NCBI RefSeq assembly: GCF_019740355.2
Contig: NZ_CP091819.1
Location: 558,001 to 622,000, forward strand
Direction of reading: 5' to 3'
Origin: Paracrocinitomix mangrovi
Lineage (GTDB): Bacteria; Bacteroidota; Bacteroidia; Flavobacteriales_D; Crocinitomicaceae
Length of the DNA: 64,000 nucleotides
Part shown: positions 42,669-51,913 of the stretch, piece by piece
Numbering within the stretch: the stretch's first letter is position 1
How the letters are laid out: every line of letters begins with the position of its first letter
Notes under the pieces: model-generated
The model's database searches: none
What the model was told of the DNA's origin: nothing
What the model saw: only the letters and a program-made list of their open reading frames with translations
Position numbers and translations under genes: made by a program

Positions 42669-42755
42669 TCTTGTTTCGGTAAATTTTAACAGCAACGAAT
42701 ATATCAATAATTCTGCCAAGGATAGTATATACAGGCTGTTTGGTTAAATTAAATT

Positions 42756-43688
42756 TTAAACGGCCGAATAGATATTACAAACTTCATCTACTTTCTCTTT
42801 CAAACTAATATCTCCGTCAACCCAGTGAATGTTGTATCCGTTTTTCTCCATTCTCCTAAACCAGGTCATTTGACGTTTAGAAAATTGATGAATAGCAATA
42901 TTTAATTGTCTCACCATTTCTTCTTTTGAGATCTCTTTTTTCAAATATTGACCAATCCATTTATACTCAAGTCCATAATACTCTAGATCATCATAAGTTA
43001 AGTAATTTTGCAACAACCACTCCACCTCTTCAATCATACCGTTCTCCACCCTATGTTTCAACCTTTTCGTAATCTTGTTCCGGCGCACTTCTCTAGAGAC
43101 ATCAACCCCAATAATTGTAAAGTCAAAATCAGGAATATCGACTGTTTTAAAATTTGGATTCTCTTTTAAATACTCATCCACTATTATTGCCCGTATTACC
43201 CTTCTTTTAGTTTCATTATTAAGATCTCTCTTAACCTGTTCACTCAAGCCCTCAAAAATCACTTGCAATTCTTCTAGTCCTAATTTTTCTAATTCCCCTC
43301 TCCTCTCTTCATTCATGGGAATTCCTAGATATGAGCTCCCCTTTAAAGCAGCTTCTAAATACAATCCACTACCACCACACAATATGGGTGTTTTACCTCT
43401 TGATACTATATCGTTTAATGCCTGAATAAAATCTAATTGAAATTCGGCAATGTTATACTTGTACCCCGGTTCTTTAATATCAATAAGATGATAAGGAATT
43501 GGCTGACCATCAATGGTGTATTCCTCTATATCTTTCCCGGTCCCAATATCCATGAATTTATATACCTGTCGACTGTCTGCTGAAATGATTTCACCATCCA
43601 GTTTTAAAGCTGCATTACAAGCCACATTGGTCTTTCCACTTGCAGTTGGACCTAAAATCACTAGAATATGAGGCTTTTGACTACTCAT
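42756..43688 (-). CDS. miaA: tRNA dimethylallyltransferase
   Basis: A 310-residue enzyme that adds a dimethylallyl group to A37 of tRNAs reading UNN codons. P-loop LGPTASGKTN near residues 11-20, ISADSRQVYKFMDIGTGK, YHLIDIKEPGYKYN, LCGGSGLYLEAAL and the C-terminal QFSKRQMTWFRRM are all present. I chose the ATG at 43688 (MSSQKPH). It overlaps the aroE stop by eight bases (ATGAGTAG), showing translational coupling; the start 51 bases upstream would lie deep inside aroE. Confidence 0.95.
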   Translation of the reverse strand: MSSQKPHILVILGPTASGKTNVACNAALKLDGEIISADSRQVYKFMDIGTGKDIEEYTIDGQPIPYHLIDIKEPGYKYNIAEFQLDFIQALNDIVSRGKTPILCGGSGLYLEAALKGSSYLGIPMNEERRGELEKLGLEELQVIFEGLSEQVKRDLNNETKRRVIRAIIVDEYLKENPNFKTVDIPDFDFTIIGVDVSREVRRNKITKRLKHRVENGMIEEVEWLLQNYLTYDDLEYYGLEYKWIGQYLKKEISKEEMVRQLNIAIHQFSKRQMTWFRRMEKNGYNIHWVDGDISLKEKVDEVCNIYSAV

Positions 43689-44418
43689 TCCAAATTTCCC
43701 AAGATTTTTCAGCCTGTTGCTCAAGCATAGTTTGACCATTTAATATCACAACCCCTTGTTTTTGAGCATTTTGAAGAAACAATGTTTTTTCAGGATTGTA
43801 TATCAAATCAATTACCAAATGCTCGGGAGTTAAAAACTCATAAGGTATGTTAGGACATTGATCTACATTTGGATACATCCCTACAGGTGTTGTGTTTACT
43901 ACCAACAAATGATATTTCAACATTACATCAGTAACATCTTCATATGAAAATTGATCAGGCTGATTAGGTTCACGACTTATCAATATCACATTGCATCCAA
44001 GCTCTTCTAACACATACTTAACTGCTTTTGCTGCTCCGCCAGTCCCTAATACAACTGCACGTTCATGTCTGGATTTAAAAAACGGTTTAATCATTTGTTT
44101 AAAACCAAAAACATCAGTGTTATGACCAATGTGTTTTCCATTTTTAAATTGAATGGTGTTAACAGCTCCTATTTCTTTAGCTTCACCACTTAATTCATCC
44201 AGATAATCAATAACACTTTCTTTATAAGGGATGGTCACATTTAGCCCCTTTAATAATGGTGTAGCAAATACAGATTCTATCTCAGAAATATCGTTCAATT
44301 CAAAATTCAAGTAATTAGCATTAATTGACTGTTTATCAAACTTATGAGTGAAATATTTTTTTGAAAACGAATGACTTAGTGTTTTCCCTATTAAACCGTA
44401 TTTTTCTTTTGTTTCCAT
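43681..44418 (-). CDS. aroE: Shikimate dehydrogenase
   Basis: A 245-residue enzyme reducing 3-dehydroshikimate to shikimate in aromatic amino-acid synthesis. Substrate-binding KTLSHSFSKKYF near the start, LNVTIPYKES with the catalytic Lys, NTIQFKNGKHIGHNTDVFGF with the catalytic Asp, and the NADP-binding VLGTGGAAKAV. I chose METKEK (ATG 44418); the ATG at 44424 lies in the T-tail of the upstream terminator. Coupled to miaA by an eight-base overlap. Confidence 0.93.
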   Translation of the reverse strand: METKEKYGLIGKTLSHSFSKKYFTHKFDKQSINANYLNFELNDISEIESVFATPLLKGLNVTIPYKESVIDYLDELSGEAKEIGAVNTIQFKNGKHIGHNTDVFGFKQMIKPFFKSRHERAVVLGTGGAAKAVKYVLEELGCNVILISREPNQPDQFSYEDVTDVMLKYHLLVVNTTPVGMYPNVDQCPNIPYEFLTPEHLVIDLIYNPEKTLFLQNAQKQGVVILNGQTMLEQQAEKSWEIWNE

Positions 44419-44421
44419 ATA

Positions 44422-44456
44422 CAAAAAAAGGGATGCGCATAAACGAATCCCTTTTC
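44422..44456 (-). terminator. Rho-independent terminator of ilvE
   Basis: On the minus strand AAGGGAT and ATCCCTT pair around a 12-base loop, with a seven-T tail that reaches the aroE start. It separates ilvE from the aroE-miaA pair, so aroE needs read-through or a promoter inside this short gap. Confidence 0.7.
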
Positions 44457-44473
44457 AATTTTATCAGATTAAA

Positions 44474-45544
44474 TTATACTTTAACCATCCATCCAAACTT
44501 ATCAGCTTCAATTCCAAGCTTGTAGTTTGAAACATAATCTTTTACTTTATTTGAGAAAGCTCTCTCTTCAACCGGTGGAAGCTCATACGTTGTTCCTTCA
44601 AATCCGATATGACTTATAGGAGCTATCGTAGCTGCTGTTCCGGCACCAAAAGCATCCTGTAAAGTTCCATTATTAATTGCATCAATAACTTCTTTTACAG
44701 TTACAGGCCTTTCTTCAACTGTGTATCCCCAATCTTTAGCTATCTCAACAACTGAACGTTTTGTAATTCCTTTAAGGATAGTATCTTTTGTCTCATCTGG
44801 AGTGATAATAACATCATTGATAACAAACATAACATTCATAGTACCAGCCTCTTCAATAAACTCATGTGTTTTAGCATCAGTCCAAACTAATTGACGGAAT
44901 CCTTCAGCTTGTGCCAATTTAGCAGGATATAAAGAAGCCGCATAATTTCCAGCCGCTTTAGCTCTTCCTACTCCACCTTCCGCAGCTCTTGTGTAATGCG
45001 TTTCAATTTTCACCTTCACTGGCTCAGCATAATACGCTCCAACAGGAGAAAGAATGATAACAAACTTATAATTATCAGATGGTTTAATTCCGACATAATC
45101 ATCAGTAGCAATCATGAATGGTCTAATGTATAGAGATTGCCCATCATTTGACGGAACCCATTCTCTATCAAGATCAATCAATGATTTTAATGCTTCCATA
45201 AATAGATCTTCAGGAACTTCAGCCATACACATACGTTTAGCTGACTCGTTAAATCTTTTGATATTCATATCCGGCCTAAAGATTAAAATCTCTCCATTAG
45301 CCGTTTTTTGTGCTTTTAATCCTTCAAAGATTGCTTGACCATAATGCAAAGCAGAAGTTGCAGGATGTAATTGTAAATTACCAAAAGGAACAATTGTAGG
45401 TGTTTGCCACTTACCGTCCTTGTAATCCATTTCAAACATGTGATCTGTAAACACCTTACCAAAAGGAAGATTATCAAAGTCAACAGATGACAATTTTGAA
45501 TTTTGGGTTTTTGTGATTTGTATGTTATTCACTCCTATGTCCAT
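44474..45544 (-). CDS. ilvE: Branched-chain amino acid aminotransferase
   Basis: A 356-residue fold-type IV PLP enzyme for the last step of Val/Leu/Ile synthesis and the first of their breakdown. The type II (eukaryote-like) BCAT pattern is clear: FGKVFTDHMFEMDY, LHYGQAIFEGLKA, LYIRPFMIATD, the PLP lysine in GRAKAAGNYAASL, HEFIEEAGTMNVMFV and DAFGAGTAATIAPI. It stands alone, with a terminator right after it. Confidence 0.94.
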   Translation of the reverse strand: MDIGVNNIQITKTQNSKLSSVDFDNLPFGKVFTDHMFEMDYKDGKWQTPTIVPFGNLQLHPATSALHYGQAIFEGLKAQKTANGEILIFRPDMNIKRFNESAKRMCMAEVPEDLFMEALKSLIDLDREWVPSNDGQSLYIRPFMIATDDYVGIKPSDNYKFVIILSPVGAYYAEPVKVKIETHYTRAAEGGVGRAKAAGNYAASLYPAKLAQAEGFRQLVWTDAKTHEFIEEAGTMNVMFVINDVIITPDETKDTILKGITKRSVVEIAKDWGYTVEERPVTVKEVIDAINNGTLQDAFGAGTAATIAPISHIGFEGTTYELPPVEERAFSNKVKDYVSNYKLGIEADKFGWMVKV

Positions 45545-45693
45545 ATTTGAAAAAGGGATTTTTGTTGAGCGCGAAGATAGTGATAAAATCCTGTTTAATC
45601 AACATTAGTTATCCACAATCTCAGCCCACAATAGTTGTATGGTTCATTGTTTTTTTAATTTAGTAAACCAAATGTTAACAGCCTAATTGTTTT

Positions 45694-47598
45694 TTGAACG
45701 AATCGCTTGAAATATTAAAAAAATACTGGGGATTTGACAGTTTTAGAAAAAAACAAGATCAAATCATCAACAGTGTCATAGAAAAAAAGGACACTTTAGC
45801 ACTTTTACCCACAGGTGGAGGCAAATCCATATGCTACCAGGTTCCAGGGCTACAATTAGATGGCGTTTGTATAGTCATCTCTCCGCTAATCGCATTAATG
45901 CAAGATCAAGTAGATCAATTAAAACGCAGAAACATCAAGGCAGTAGCTATAAGCAGTGCTATGAGCCAAAAAGAAATTGACATTGCGTTGGATAATGCAA
46001 TATATGGCAACACCAAATTTTTATACATCTCACCAGAAAGAATAGGTTCAAGATTATTCCAGGTTAGGCTTGAAAGAATGAACATTAGTCTAATAGCGGT
46101 TGATGAAGCACATTGTATCTCTGAATGGGGATATGATTTTAGACCTGCTTATTTGAATATTAAAGAAATAAGAAAGTTAAAAGTTGGAGTTCCGATTCTC
46201 GCTCTGACAGCCACAGCAACCCCTGAAGTAGTTAAAGATATTCAGGAAAAGCTTGAATTTCCTTCAGAAAATGTAATCCAAGATAGTTTTACAAGAGACA
46301 ATTTGACCTACAATGTGAAATGCAGCAACAATAAACTCAATAACATTACAGAATACCTCTCTAATCACATAGACGAAACAGGCATTATCTACTGCTCAAC
46401 AAGGAAAGAAGTTAAGAATCTTTGCAAAAACCTAATAGACAAAGGATACAATACCACTTTTTATCATGGAGGACTAGACTATAAAATCCGTCAGCAAAGA
46501 CAGGAAGATTGGATTAGCGACAAAAGCAGAATAATGGTGTGCACCAACGCATTTGGTATGGGAATCGACAAACCAAACGTTCGATACGTCCTCCATTACG
46601 ACATCCCACAAACGTTGGAAGCATATTTTCAAGAAGCCGGAAGAGCCGGAAGAGATGAGCAATTAGCAGAAGCTTATTTATTCTATGAACCAGCTGATTT
46701 AAAGAAACTTGAAGAAAATGTTAAACTCAAATATCCCGAACTGAGTGTTATTAAAACAACCTACAATGCTCTTGGTAACTATCTTCAACTGGCTATAGGA
46801 TCAGGAAAAGAAGAAGTATTTCCTATTGATATACTTGACTTAGCAGATAGGTTTAACCTGGAACTTTTAACCACTTTCAACGCTTTAAAATTTCTAGAAA
46901 TAGCCGGCTACATTAGTCTTTCAGAAGACTACAACACTCCGTCTAGAATAAAGATACTTGTTGACAAAACCCAGCTTTATCAAGAACAGGTAAGAGATCC
47001 TAAAACAAACGTAATCATTCAATTCTTGCTCAGAACTCAAATGGGAATTTTTGAAGATCACCTGGCGATCAACGAAGCTGTGATTTCAAAACATACAAAA
47101 CTTGGTTTAAAAGAAGTAAAAGACATCTTAAACACCTTGGATAAAAAAGGAACCATCTCTTATTTACCTAAAAATGAAGGCACTTATATAACCTATTTAA
47201 CAGAAAGACTAGACATAACAAATTTATCTCTTCCTTATGAAAATTATAACAAGCGAAAAGAGATAGCATTAGAGAAGTTAAAAGCAATGGAATCATTTTT
47301 GACATCCAACCAATGCTTTCAAAAGCAACTTATGCTGTATTTTGGAGAGGAAACAAATCAAGATTGCGGCAAGTGTTTGAATTGTAAAAAATCAACCCCT
47401 TACAATGTTGATATACAAGATTCTGTATACAAATACATAAATAATCAGTTTAACATATCAGATCGTATAAAAATTGAAGAAATAGTAGGTCAATTTGAAA
47501 TCTCAATGAGGGATGAAGTCATGCAAATAATTCGCTGGATGATTGATCATGAAATGGCAATTGCAGATGAATTAGGAAAAGAGCTAATCAAACCCTAA
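45694..47598 (+). CDS. RecQ-family ATP-dependent DNA helicase, no HRDC domain
   Basis: A 634-residue helicase with TTG as its only possible start (stop codon upstream, no early Met). Walker A is LLPTGGGKSICYQ, Walker B AVDEAHCISEWGYDFRP, then motif III ALTATATP, and C-terminal helicase motifs through QEAGRAGRDEQ. A zinc-binding region follows with CFQKQLMLYFGE and CGKCLNC. The tail is winged-helix-like with no HRDC domain. It unwinds recombination and replication intermediates. A second, longer RecQ lies at 58847, so the two are probably specialised. Confidence 0.9.
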   Translation: MNESLEILKKYWGFDSFRKKQDQIINSVIEKKDTLALLPTGGGKSICYQVPGLQLDGVCIVISPLIALMQDQVDQLKRRNIKAVAISSAMSQKEIDIALDNAIYGNTKFLYISPERIGSRLFQVRLERMNISLIAVDEAHCISEWGYDFRPAYLNIKEIRKLKVGVPILALTATATPEVVKDIQEKLEFPSENVIQDSFTRDNLTYNVKCSNNKLNNITEYLSNHIDETGIIYCSTRKEVKNLCKNLIDKGYNTTFYHGGLDYKIRQQRQEDWISDKSRIMVCTNAFGMGIDKPNVRYVLHYDIPQTLEAYFQEAGRAGRDEQLAEAYLFYEPADLKKLEENVKLKYPELSVIKTTYNALGNYLQLAIGSGKEEVFPIDILDLADRFNLELLTTFNALKFLEIAGYISLSEDYNTPSRIKILVDKTQLYQEQVRDPKTNVIIQFLLRTQMGIFEDHLAINEAVISKHTKLGLKEVKDILNTLDKKGTISYLPKNEGTYITYLTERLDITNLSLPYENYNKRKEIALEKLKAMESFLTSNQCFQKQLMLYFGEETNQDCGKCLNCKKSTPYNVDIQDSVYKYINNQFNISDRIKIEEIVGQFEISMRDEVMQIIRWMIDHEMAIADELGKELIKP

Positions 47599-47978
47599 AA
47601 ATCTCCATCCTGAATAATAAAGGTACAGGTCTGTAATCTTTGTCTCTTTTCAACATTTGTAACAATACTTTGCCAGTTCTCTTCGATAGTCACTAATTTA
47701 TCACAGGTTGAATCATCTTGATTCGTAATCCAAAGCGTATCTCCCAACCATTTACAAGCTTCTTGAGGCTGATCCCTATCTAAAACAGTAAATGAATAAA
47801 TCATTGAAGAAGTTCCCGGATAAATTGTAAAAACCGTATCAAAGTCAGGATTTACAACAGTTATAGTGTCTGCAGTAGTAGAGTTTTGAATATACTTTTC
47901 ATGAATCATATCTTTTTGACATGCCGCCAAAACCAGCAACATTGTTGCCATCAATAATATACCCCTACTATTCTTCAT
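47595..47978 (-). CDS. SPII lipoprotein, hypothetical
   Basis: A 127-residue lipoprotein: MKNSRGILLMATMLLVLAAC with lipobox LAAC, then QKDMIHEKYIQ. Mature part is beta-rich and contains further Cys (ACKWLGDT, DSTCDKLV, TCTFIIQDGDF). Family not recognised. Its ATG overlaps the PepD stop by one base (TAATG), so it is translationally coupled to that gene; its own stop overlaps the convergent RecQ stop by four bases. Confidence 0.65.
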   Translation of the reverse strand: MKNSRGILLMATMLLVLAACQKDMIHEKYIQNSTTADTITVVNPDFDTVFTIYPGTSSMIYSFTVLDRDQPQEACKWLGDTLWITNQDDSTCDKLVTIEENWQSIVTNVEKRQRLQTCTFIIQDGDF

Positions 47979-49432
47979 TAATTTGCGGGAATATCCTCTA
48001 ATACCTTAAGAAACAAATTCCAGAATTTTTGAACCGAAGCAATGTTTACTTTTTCATCCGGAGAATGAGGGTTTCTGATTGTCGGACCAAATGAAATCAT
48101 ATCACAAGCTGGTAAATGTTCTCTTAAAATACCACATTCTAATCCTGCATGACACGCTTCAACTTTAGGCTCATCCTTAAACATTGATGCATACAATCCT
48201 TTCATCACTTCTAATATCTCAGAATCCGGATTTGGAGCCCATCCAGGATAATCTCCTCCTTGCACCACTTCTGCTCCAATCTGTTCGTAATTAAGCTTAA
48301 TAGCATTAGCTATATCTCTTTTGCCAGACTCAATCATACTTCTTTGCAAAGACTGAGTTTTAAAAGCCCCATCTTTGATTATTACTTTTGCTAATGAAGA
48401 TGATGTCTCCACCAAACCTGGAATATTAAAACTCATTTTCCACACCGCATTAGGTGTTGTATAAATAGCAGCTACAATTGCATCCATATCATGTTTAGAA
48501 ACCATTTTTCCTGTATAATCACATGAAGTTAAATTAGCAACCATATCAGGTTCTACTTCTCTATATTCATCCTTAATTTGACTTAACACCCCTTTGAATG
48601 TATCTATTGCATACTGCTGCTTATTAGATTTTATTGCCACTACACCAAAACTCTCTCTAGGAATAGCATTTCTCAAACTTCCTCCATCTAATTCACAAAT
48701 ACGAACATCCGCATCTTGCATCATCTCATAAATAATCCTATTCATTAACAAGTTAGCATTTCCTCTTCCCAAGTGAATATCCATTCCTGAATGCCCTCCT
48801 TTTAAACCTTTAAGTTCAATTTTAAAAGTTGTATAATCTGCAGTTATATCTTCTTCCTGGTACTCATACTCTGTATTAGTATCAATACCTCCGGCGCATC
48901 CAATTGAAAATTCATCATCATCTTCAGTATCTAGATTCAATAAAATAGAACCGCTTAATTTAGATCCATCCAATTCTTTTGCTCCTGTCATACCCGTTTC
49001 TTCATCGATTGTGAAAAGGGCTTCAATAGCTGGATGTTTAATTTCATCATTTGAAAGTACCGCCATTGCCGCAGCTACTCCCATCCCATTATCAGCACCA
49101 AGCGTTGTACCTTTTGCTTTTACCCATTCGCCGTCTATATATGATTGAATCCCTTGAGCACTAAAGTCAAAATCTGTGTCCGCGTTTTTTTGATGCACCA
49201 TGTCAATATGGGCTTGAAGGATAACAGTTTTTCTATTTTCCATACCTGCAGATGCAGGCTTTTTGATAATTACATTGCCTATCGCGTCTTCTAACGTTTC
49301 TAAGCCTAGACCATTTCCAAAATCCATCATGAATTTTCTAATTCTTTCTTCTTTCTTTGAAGGACGCGGAACAGCATTCAAATCTTCAAAATGATTCCAA
49401 ACAATTTTTGGCTCTAAATCTCTGACATTCAT
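47978..49432 (-). CDS. pepD: Aminoacyl-histidine dipeptidase (PepD, M20)
   Basis: A 484-residue cytoplasmic M20-family metallopeptidase starting MNVRDLEPKIVWNHFEDLNAVPRPS. Metal-binding motifs: LQAHIDMVHQ, GTTLGADNGMGVA, LFTIDEETGMTGA, LNLDTEDDDEF and the C-terminal CHAGLECGIL. These match the PepD/carnosinase-like group, which splits Xaa-His and other dipeptides. It would consume the dipeptides released by the S46 and S9 enzymes. Started at 49432 because the upstream ATG at 49486 adds an unrelated head. Confidence 0.92.
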   Translation of the reverse strand: MNVRDLEPKIVWNHFEDLNAVPRPSKKEERIRKFMMDFGNGLGLETLEDAIGNVIIKKPASAGMENRKTVILQAHIDMVHQKNADTDFDFSAQGIQSYIDGEWVKAKGTTLGADNGMGVAAAMAVLSNDEIKHPAIEALFTIDEETGMTGAKELDGSKLSGSILLNLDTEDDDEFSIGCAGGIDTNTEYEYQEEDITADYTTFKIELKGLKGGHSGMDIHLGRGNANLLMNRIIYEMMQDADVRICELDGGSLRNAIPRESFGVVAIKSNKQQYAIDTFKGVLSQIKDEYREVEPDMVANLTSCDYTGKMVSKHDMDAIVAAIYTTPNAVWKMSFNIPGLVETSSSLAKVIIKDGAFKTQSLQRSMIESGKRDIANAIKLNYEQIGAEVVQGGDYPGWAPNPDSEILEVMKGLYASMFKDEPKVEACHAGLECGILREHLPACDMISFGPTIRNPHSPDEKVNIASVQKFWNLFLKVLEDIPAN

Positions 49433-49541
49433 AAAAACGCTTATTTGATGTAATAAATTAGGGCACCTAAGATAGAAATAAAGCAAGAATAATCACATTA
49501 AATTAAATCTTTGTAAATTGCTGCACCATTCAATTAACACC

Positions 49542-50651
49542 ATGAAAACCACATTTTTAATTTTAGGATTATTGATTTGTTCAATTACTTCTTTTGGACA
49601 AACAACTTTAGAAACAATTCAAGTAAACGGAGTTACCAGACAATACTACAAGTATGTTCCTGTCAACTATGATCCTATTACAGAAGAAGTTCCACTAATA
49701 ATATTCTTACATGGTTTAGGAGGAACAGCAAGCCAATTAACTGCAATGGGAATGCATCCAATAGCAGACACAGCCAGATTTATTATTATTTATCCTCAAG
49801 GATTAGCCAATGGTCAAGGTAGCAATGCCTGGAATAACAATACCTTACTCAGCTCTTCAGGTGAGGATGTACTTTTAATGTCAAGACTAATTGACACACT
49901 AAACAATGATCACAATATTGATTTGAGCAGAGTTTACATGAGTGGTATTTCTATGGGATCAATCATGACTTATACCACTTTAAATGTATTGAGTGATAGA
50001 ATTGCTGCTGCTGTTTGTCACATTGGAACTATGTCAACCATTGATTTAGGTAATTATACGCCTGATTATCCAACTCCGATTTTACATATCCATGGAACAA
50101 ATGATGGAACCGTACCTTATTATCCACCTGCATTACCTTCTTTAAGTGTTGTTCAGCCGACAATAGACAAACTAAAAGACATCAATGGTTTTCAAGGCGA
50201 CTCTACCGTTACTCAGCTAGCAGACAATGCAAGTGATGGAATTACCATTGACAAAATTGTTTACAACTGTACAACTCCATTAGAATTGTGGAGGATGAAC
50301 AATGCAGATCATATTATTTTGTTTGAACCTACAAATGATACAAACACGACAGAATTGACATGGTTGTTTTTCCAACAATTTACTCATCCAAACCCTTCAG
50401 CTGCCAACATTACTTCCTTTACCGGAACTGAGGCAATGGTTTATCCTAATCCCGCAAATAATGAGGTTTACATTACCAATTACACTGATTTTCAAAAGCT
50501 GGAAATTTACACCATAGACGGAAGATTAATTAAATCAGAAAATTTGGAGCAGAACACAGTAGATTGTTCGAGTCTAAATCAGGGTAATTATTTGTTTCAT
50601 TTTACTGATTTACAAAATAACATCTCTGTTAAAAGAATGGTGATTGAATAA
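49542..50651 (+). CDS. T9SS-sorted esterase (CE1/PHB depolymerase-like)
   Basis: About 369 residues from MKTTFLILGLLICSITSFGQ, a clear signal peptide. An alpha/beta hydrolase follows: oxyanion-side IIFLHGLGGTASQ, nucleophile in YMSGISMGSIMT, acid in HIHGTNDGTVPYYPP, and the catalytic His in NADHIILF. This is the LpqC/feruloyl-esterase-like group. A type A sorting domain begins near residue 300 (VYPNPANNEVYITN, CSSLNQGNYLFHF). It is secreted by the T9SS and probably cleaves polymer-bound esters; the substrate is not known. Confidence 0.85.
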   Translation: MKTTFLILGLLICSITSFGQTTLETIQVNGVTRQYYKYVPVNYDPITEEVPLIIFLHGLGGTASQLTAMGMHPIADTARFIIIYPQGLANGQGSNAWNNNTLLSSSGEDVLLMSRLIDTLNNDHNIDLSRVYMSGISMGSIMTYTTLNVLSDRIAAAVCHIGTMSTIDLGNYTPDYPTPILHIHGTNDGTVPYYPPALPSLSVVQPTIDKLKDINGFQGDSTVTQLADNASDGITIDKIVYNCTTPLELWRMNNADHIILFEPTNDTNTTELTWLFFQQFTHPNPSAANITSFTGTEAMVYPNPANNEVYITNYTDFQKLEIYTIDGRLIKSENLEQNTVDCSSLNQGNYLFHFTDLQNNISVKRMVIE

Positions 50652-50767
50652 TATTAATCGGTCAATCAACCTATAAGAAGCTTCATTCGTCTAATTGTTG
50701 TTAACAATTTCGTAACGTACGATTAATTTTTCGATAATTTCGGTTAAATTAATGGTCTTCGAAACCT

Positions 50768-51913
50768 ATGGGAAGATTTACACTATTAATATTATTGCTT
50801 TTTGCAACGTATTCACATGGTCAATACTGTACTTCTGTAGGACCATCATCTACTGCTGATTCCAATTTAAAAATCTTGAATTTATCAGGTGAAAATGGCA
50901 CATCAATTAATTTCATTGGTTGCCCTGGAGTATTAGGATTAGATGACCAAACAGCTAATCAAACGGTAGATTTAACTCCGGGAAACCCATATTCAGCTTC
51001 CATTGAGTTTGGCACATGTGGAGGAAATTACGGAAATGTAGCCACAGCTTGGATTGATTTTAACCAAAATGGAATTTTTGAAACAGGTGAAATTTTAGGA
51101 ACCTGGACCGGCACCCCACCATCAAATCAAGTTTTTAACTTCAGTGTTCCATCTGGTGCAGTTAGCGGAACAACAAGATTACGCGTAGTTCAAAGAGAAA
51201 GTGGCTCACTTCCTTTAGACCCTTGTGGAACTTACACCTGGGGTTCTACAACAGACTTTACAGTAGTTATTGGAACTTCAGCAGGTTGTGTAGGTTATAT
51301 AGGAGACAATATTATGGATCCTAGATTAGTTACTTCTCTTCCATTCCAAGAAACTCATTCCAACCAAATTTGTTATTCTAATAACGTTCCTGTATACAAC
51401 TCACCAGATGTTTTTTACAGAATCATTGTAAGTGATTTTTCAGCTGAAAATATTAACGTATCGTTATGCGGATCAACCTTTGATACTTATTTACAGGTTT
51501 GGGATAAAGACAGCTCTGTAATAGCGTCTAATGACGATTATGTTCCTTGCGGGTCTAGTTCTGAAATCACCTTTAACACTTCAGACCTGGACACTGTTTA
51601 TATTATAGTTCAAGGTTATGCAAACCTATCAGGAGACTATGATATAACTATTAATGATGGCGAAGTGGCGGGAATAGAAGAAAACTTTACGGAATTTAAT
51701 GTATTTCCAAACCCAACAAATGGACTGGTAAAAATCCAAGGATCAAATGTTGACGCAATTGAAATTTATGACACTAAAGGAAAACTAGTCCTTCAGCAAA
51801 ATATTAACATAAACACTGAGATTGATTTAAATGAGTTATCACCCGGTTTGTACTTGGTGAAACCAAAAGGAATCAACAATAGTGTAATTCAAAAAATAAT
51901 CTTAAAGCCATGA
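50768..51913 (+). CDS. T9SS-sorted protein with GEVED domain and PPC-like domain
   Basis: A 381-residue secreted protein: signal peptide (ends SHGQ), then YCTSVGPSS and a GEVED domain whose core is AWIDFNQNGIFETGEILGTW. A second beta-domain at about 180-295 (DVFYRIIVSDFSAENINVSL, STFDTYLQVWD) resembles the PPC/pre-peptidase C-terminal domain. A type A sorting domain starts near 310 (VFPNPTNGLVKI, ELSPGLYLVKP). It is the first gene of a five-gene operon; the stop overlaps the next start by four bases (ATGA). Confidence 0.85.
   Translation: MGRFTLLILLLFATYSHGQYCTSVGPSSTADSNLKILNLSGENGTSINFIGCPGVLGLDDQTANQTVDLTPGNPYSASIEFGTCGGNYGNVATAWIDFNQNGIFETGEILGTWTGTPPSNQVFNFSVPSGAVSGTTRLRVVQRESGSLPLDPCGTYTWGSTTDFTVVIGTSAGCVGYIGDNIMDPRLVTSLPFQETHSNQICYSNNVPVYNSPDVFYRIIVSDFSAENINVSLCGSTFDTYLQVWDKDSSVIASNDDYVPCGSSSEITFNTSDLDTVYIIVQGYANLSGDYDITINDGEVAGIEENFTEFNVFPNPTNGLVKIQGSNVDAIEIYDTKGKLVLQQNININTEIDLNELSPGLYLVKPKGINNSVIQKIILKP

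Noticed and set aside
42669-42719. Longer start for the S9 peptidase
   Set aside because: The ATG at 42668 begins a proper signal peptide; the upstream addition does not.
43689-43739. Longer MiaA start
   Set aside because: Would extend deep into aroE; the ATG at 43688 gives an eight-base coupled overlap and a normal MiaA N-terminus.
44419-44424. aroE start at 44424
   Set aside because: This ATG lies in the T-tail of the ilvE terminator; METKEK at 44418 is the better start.
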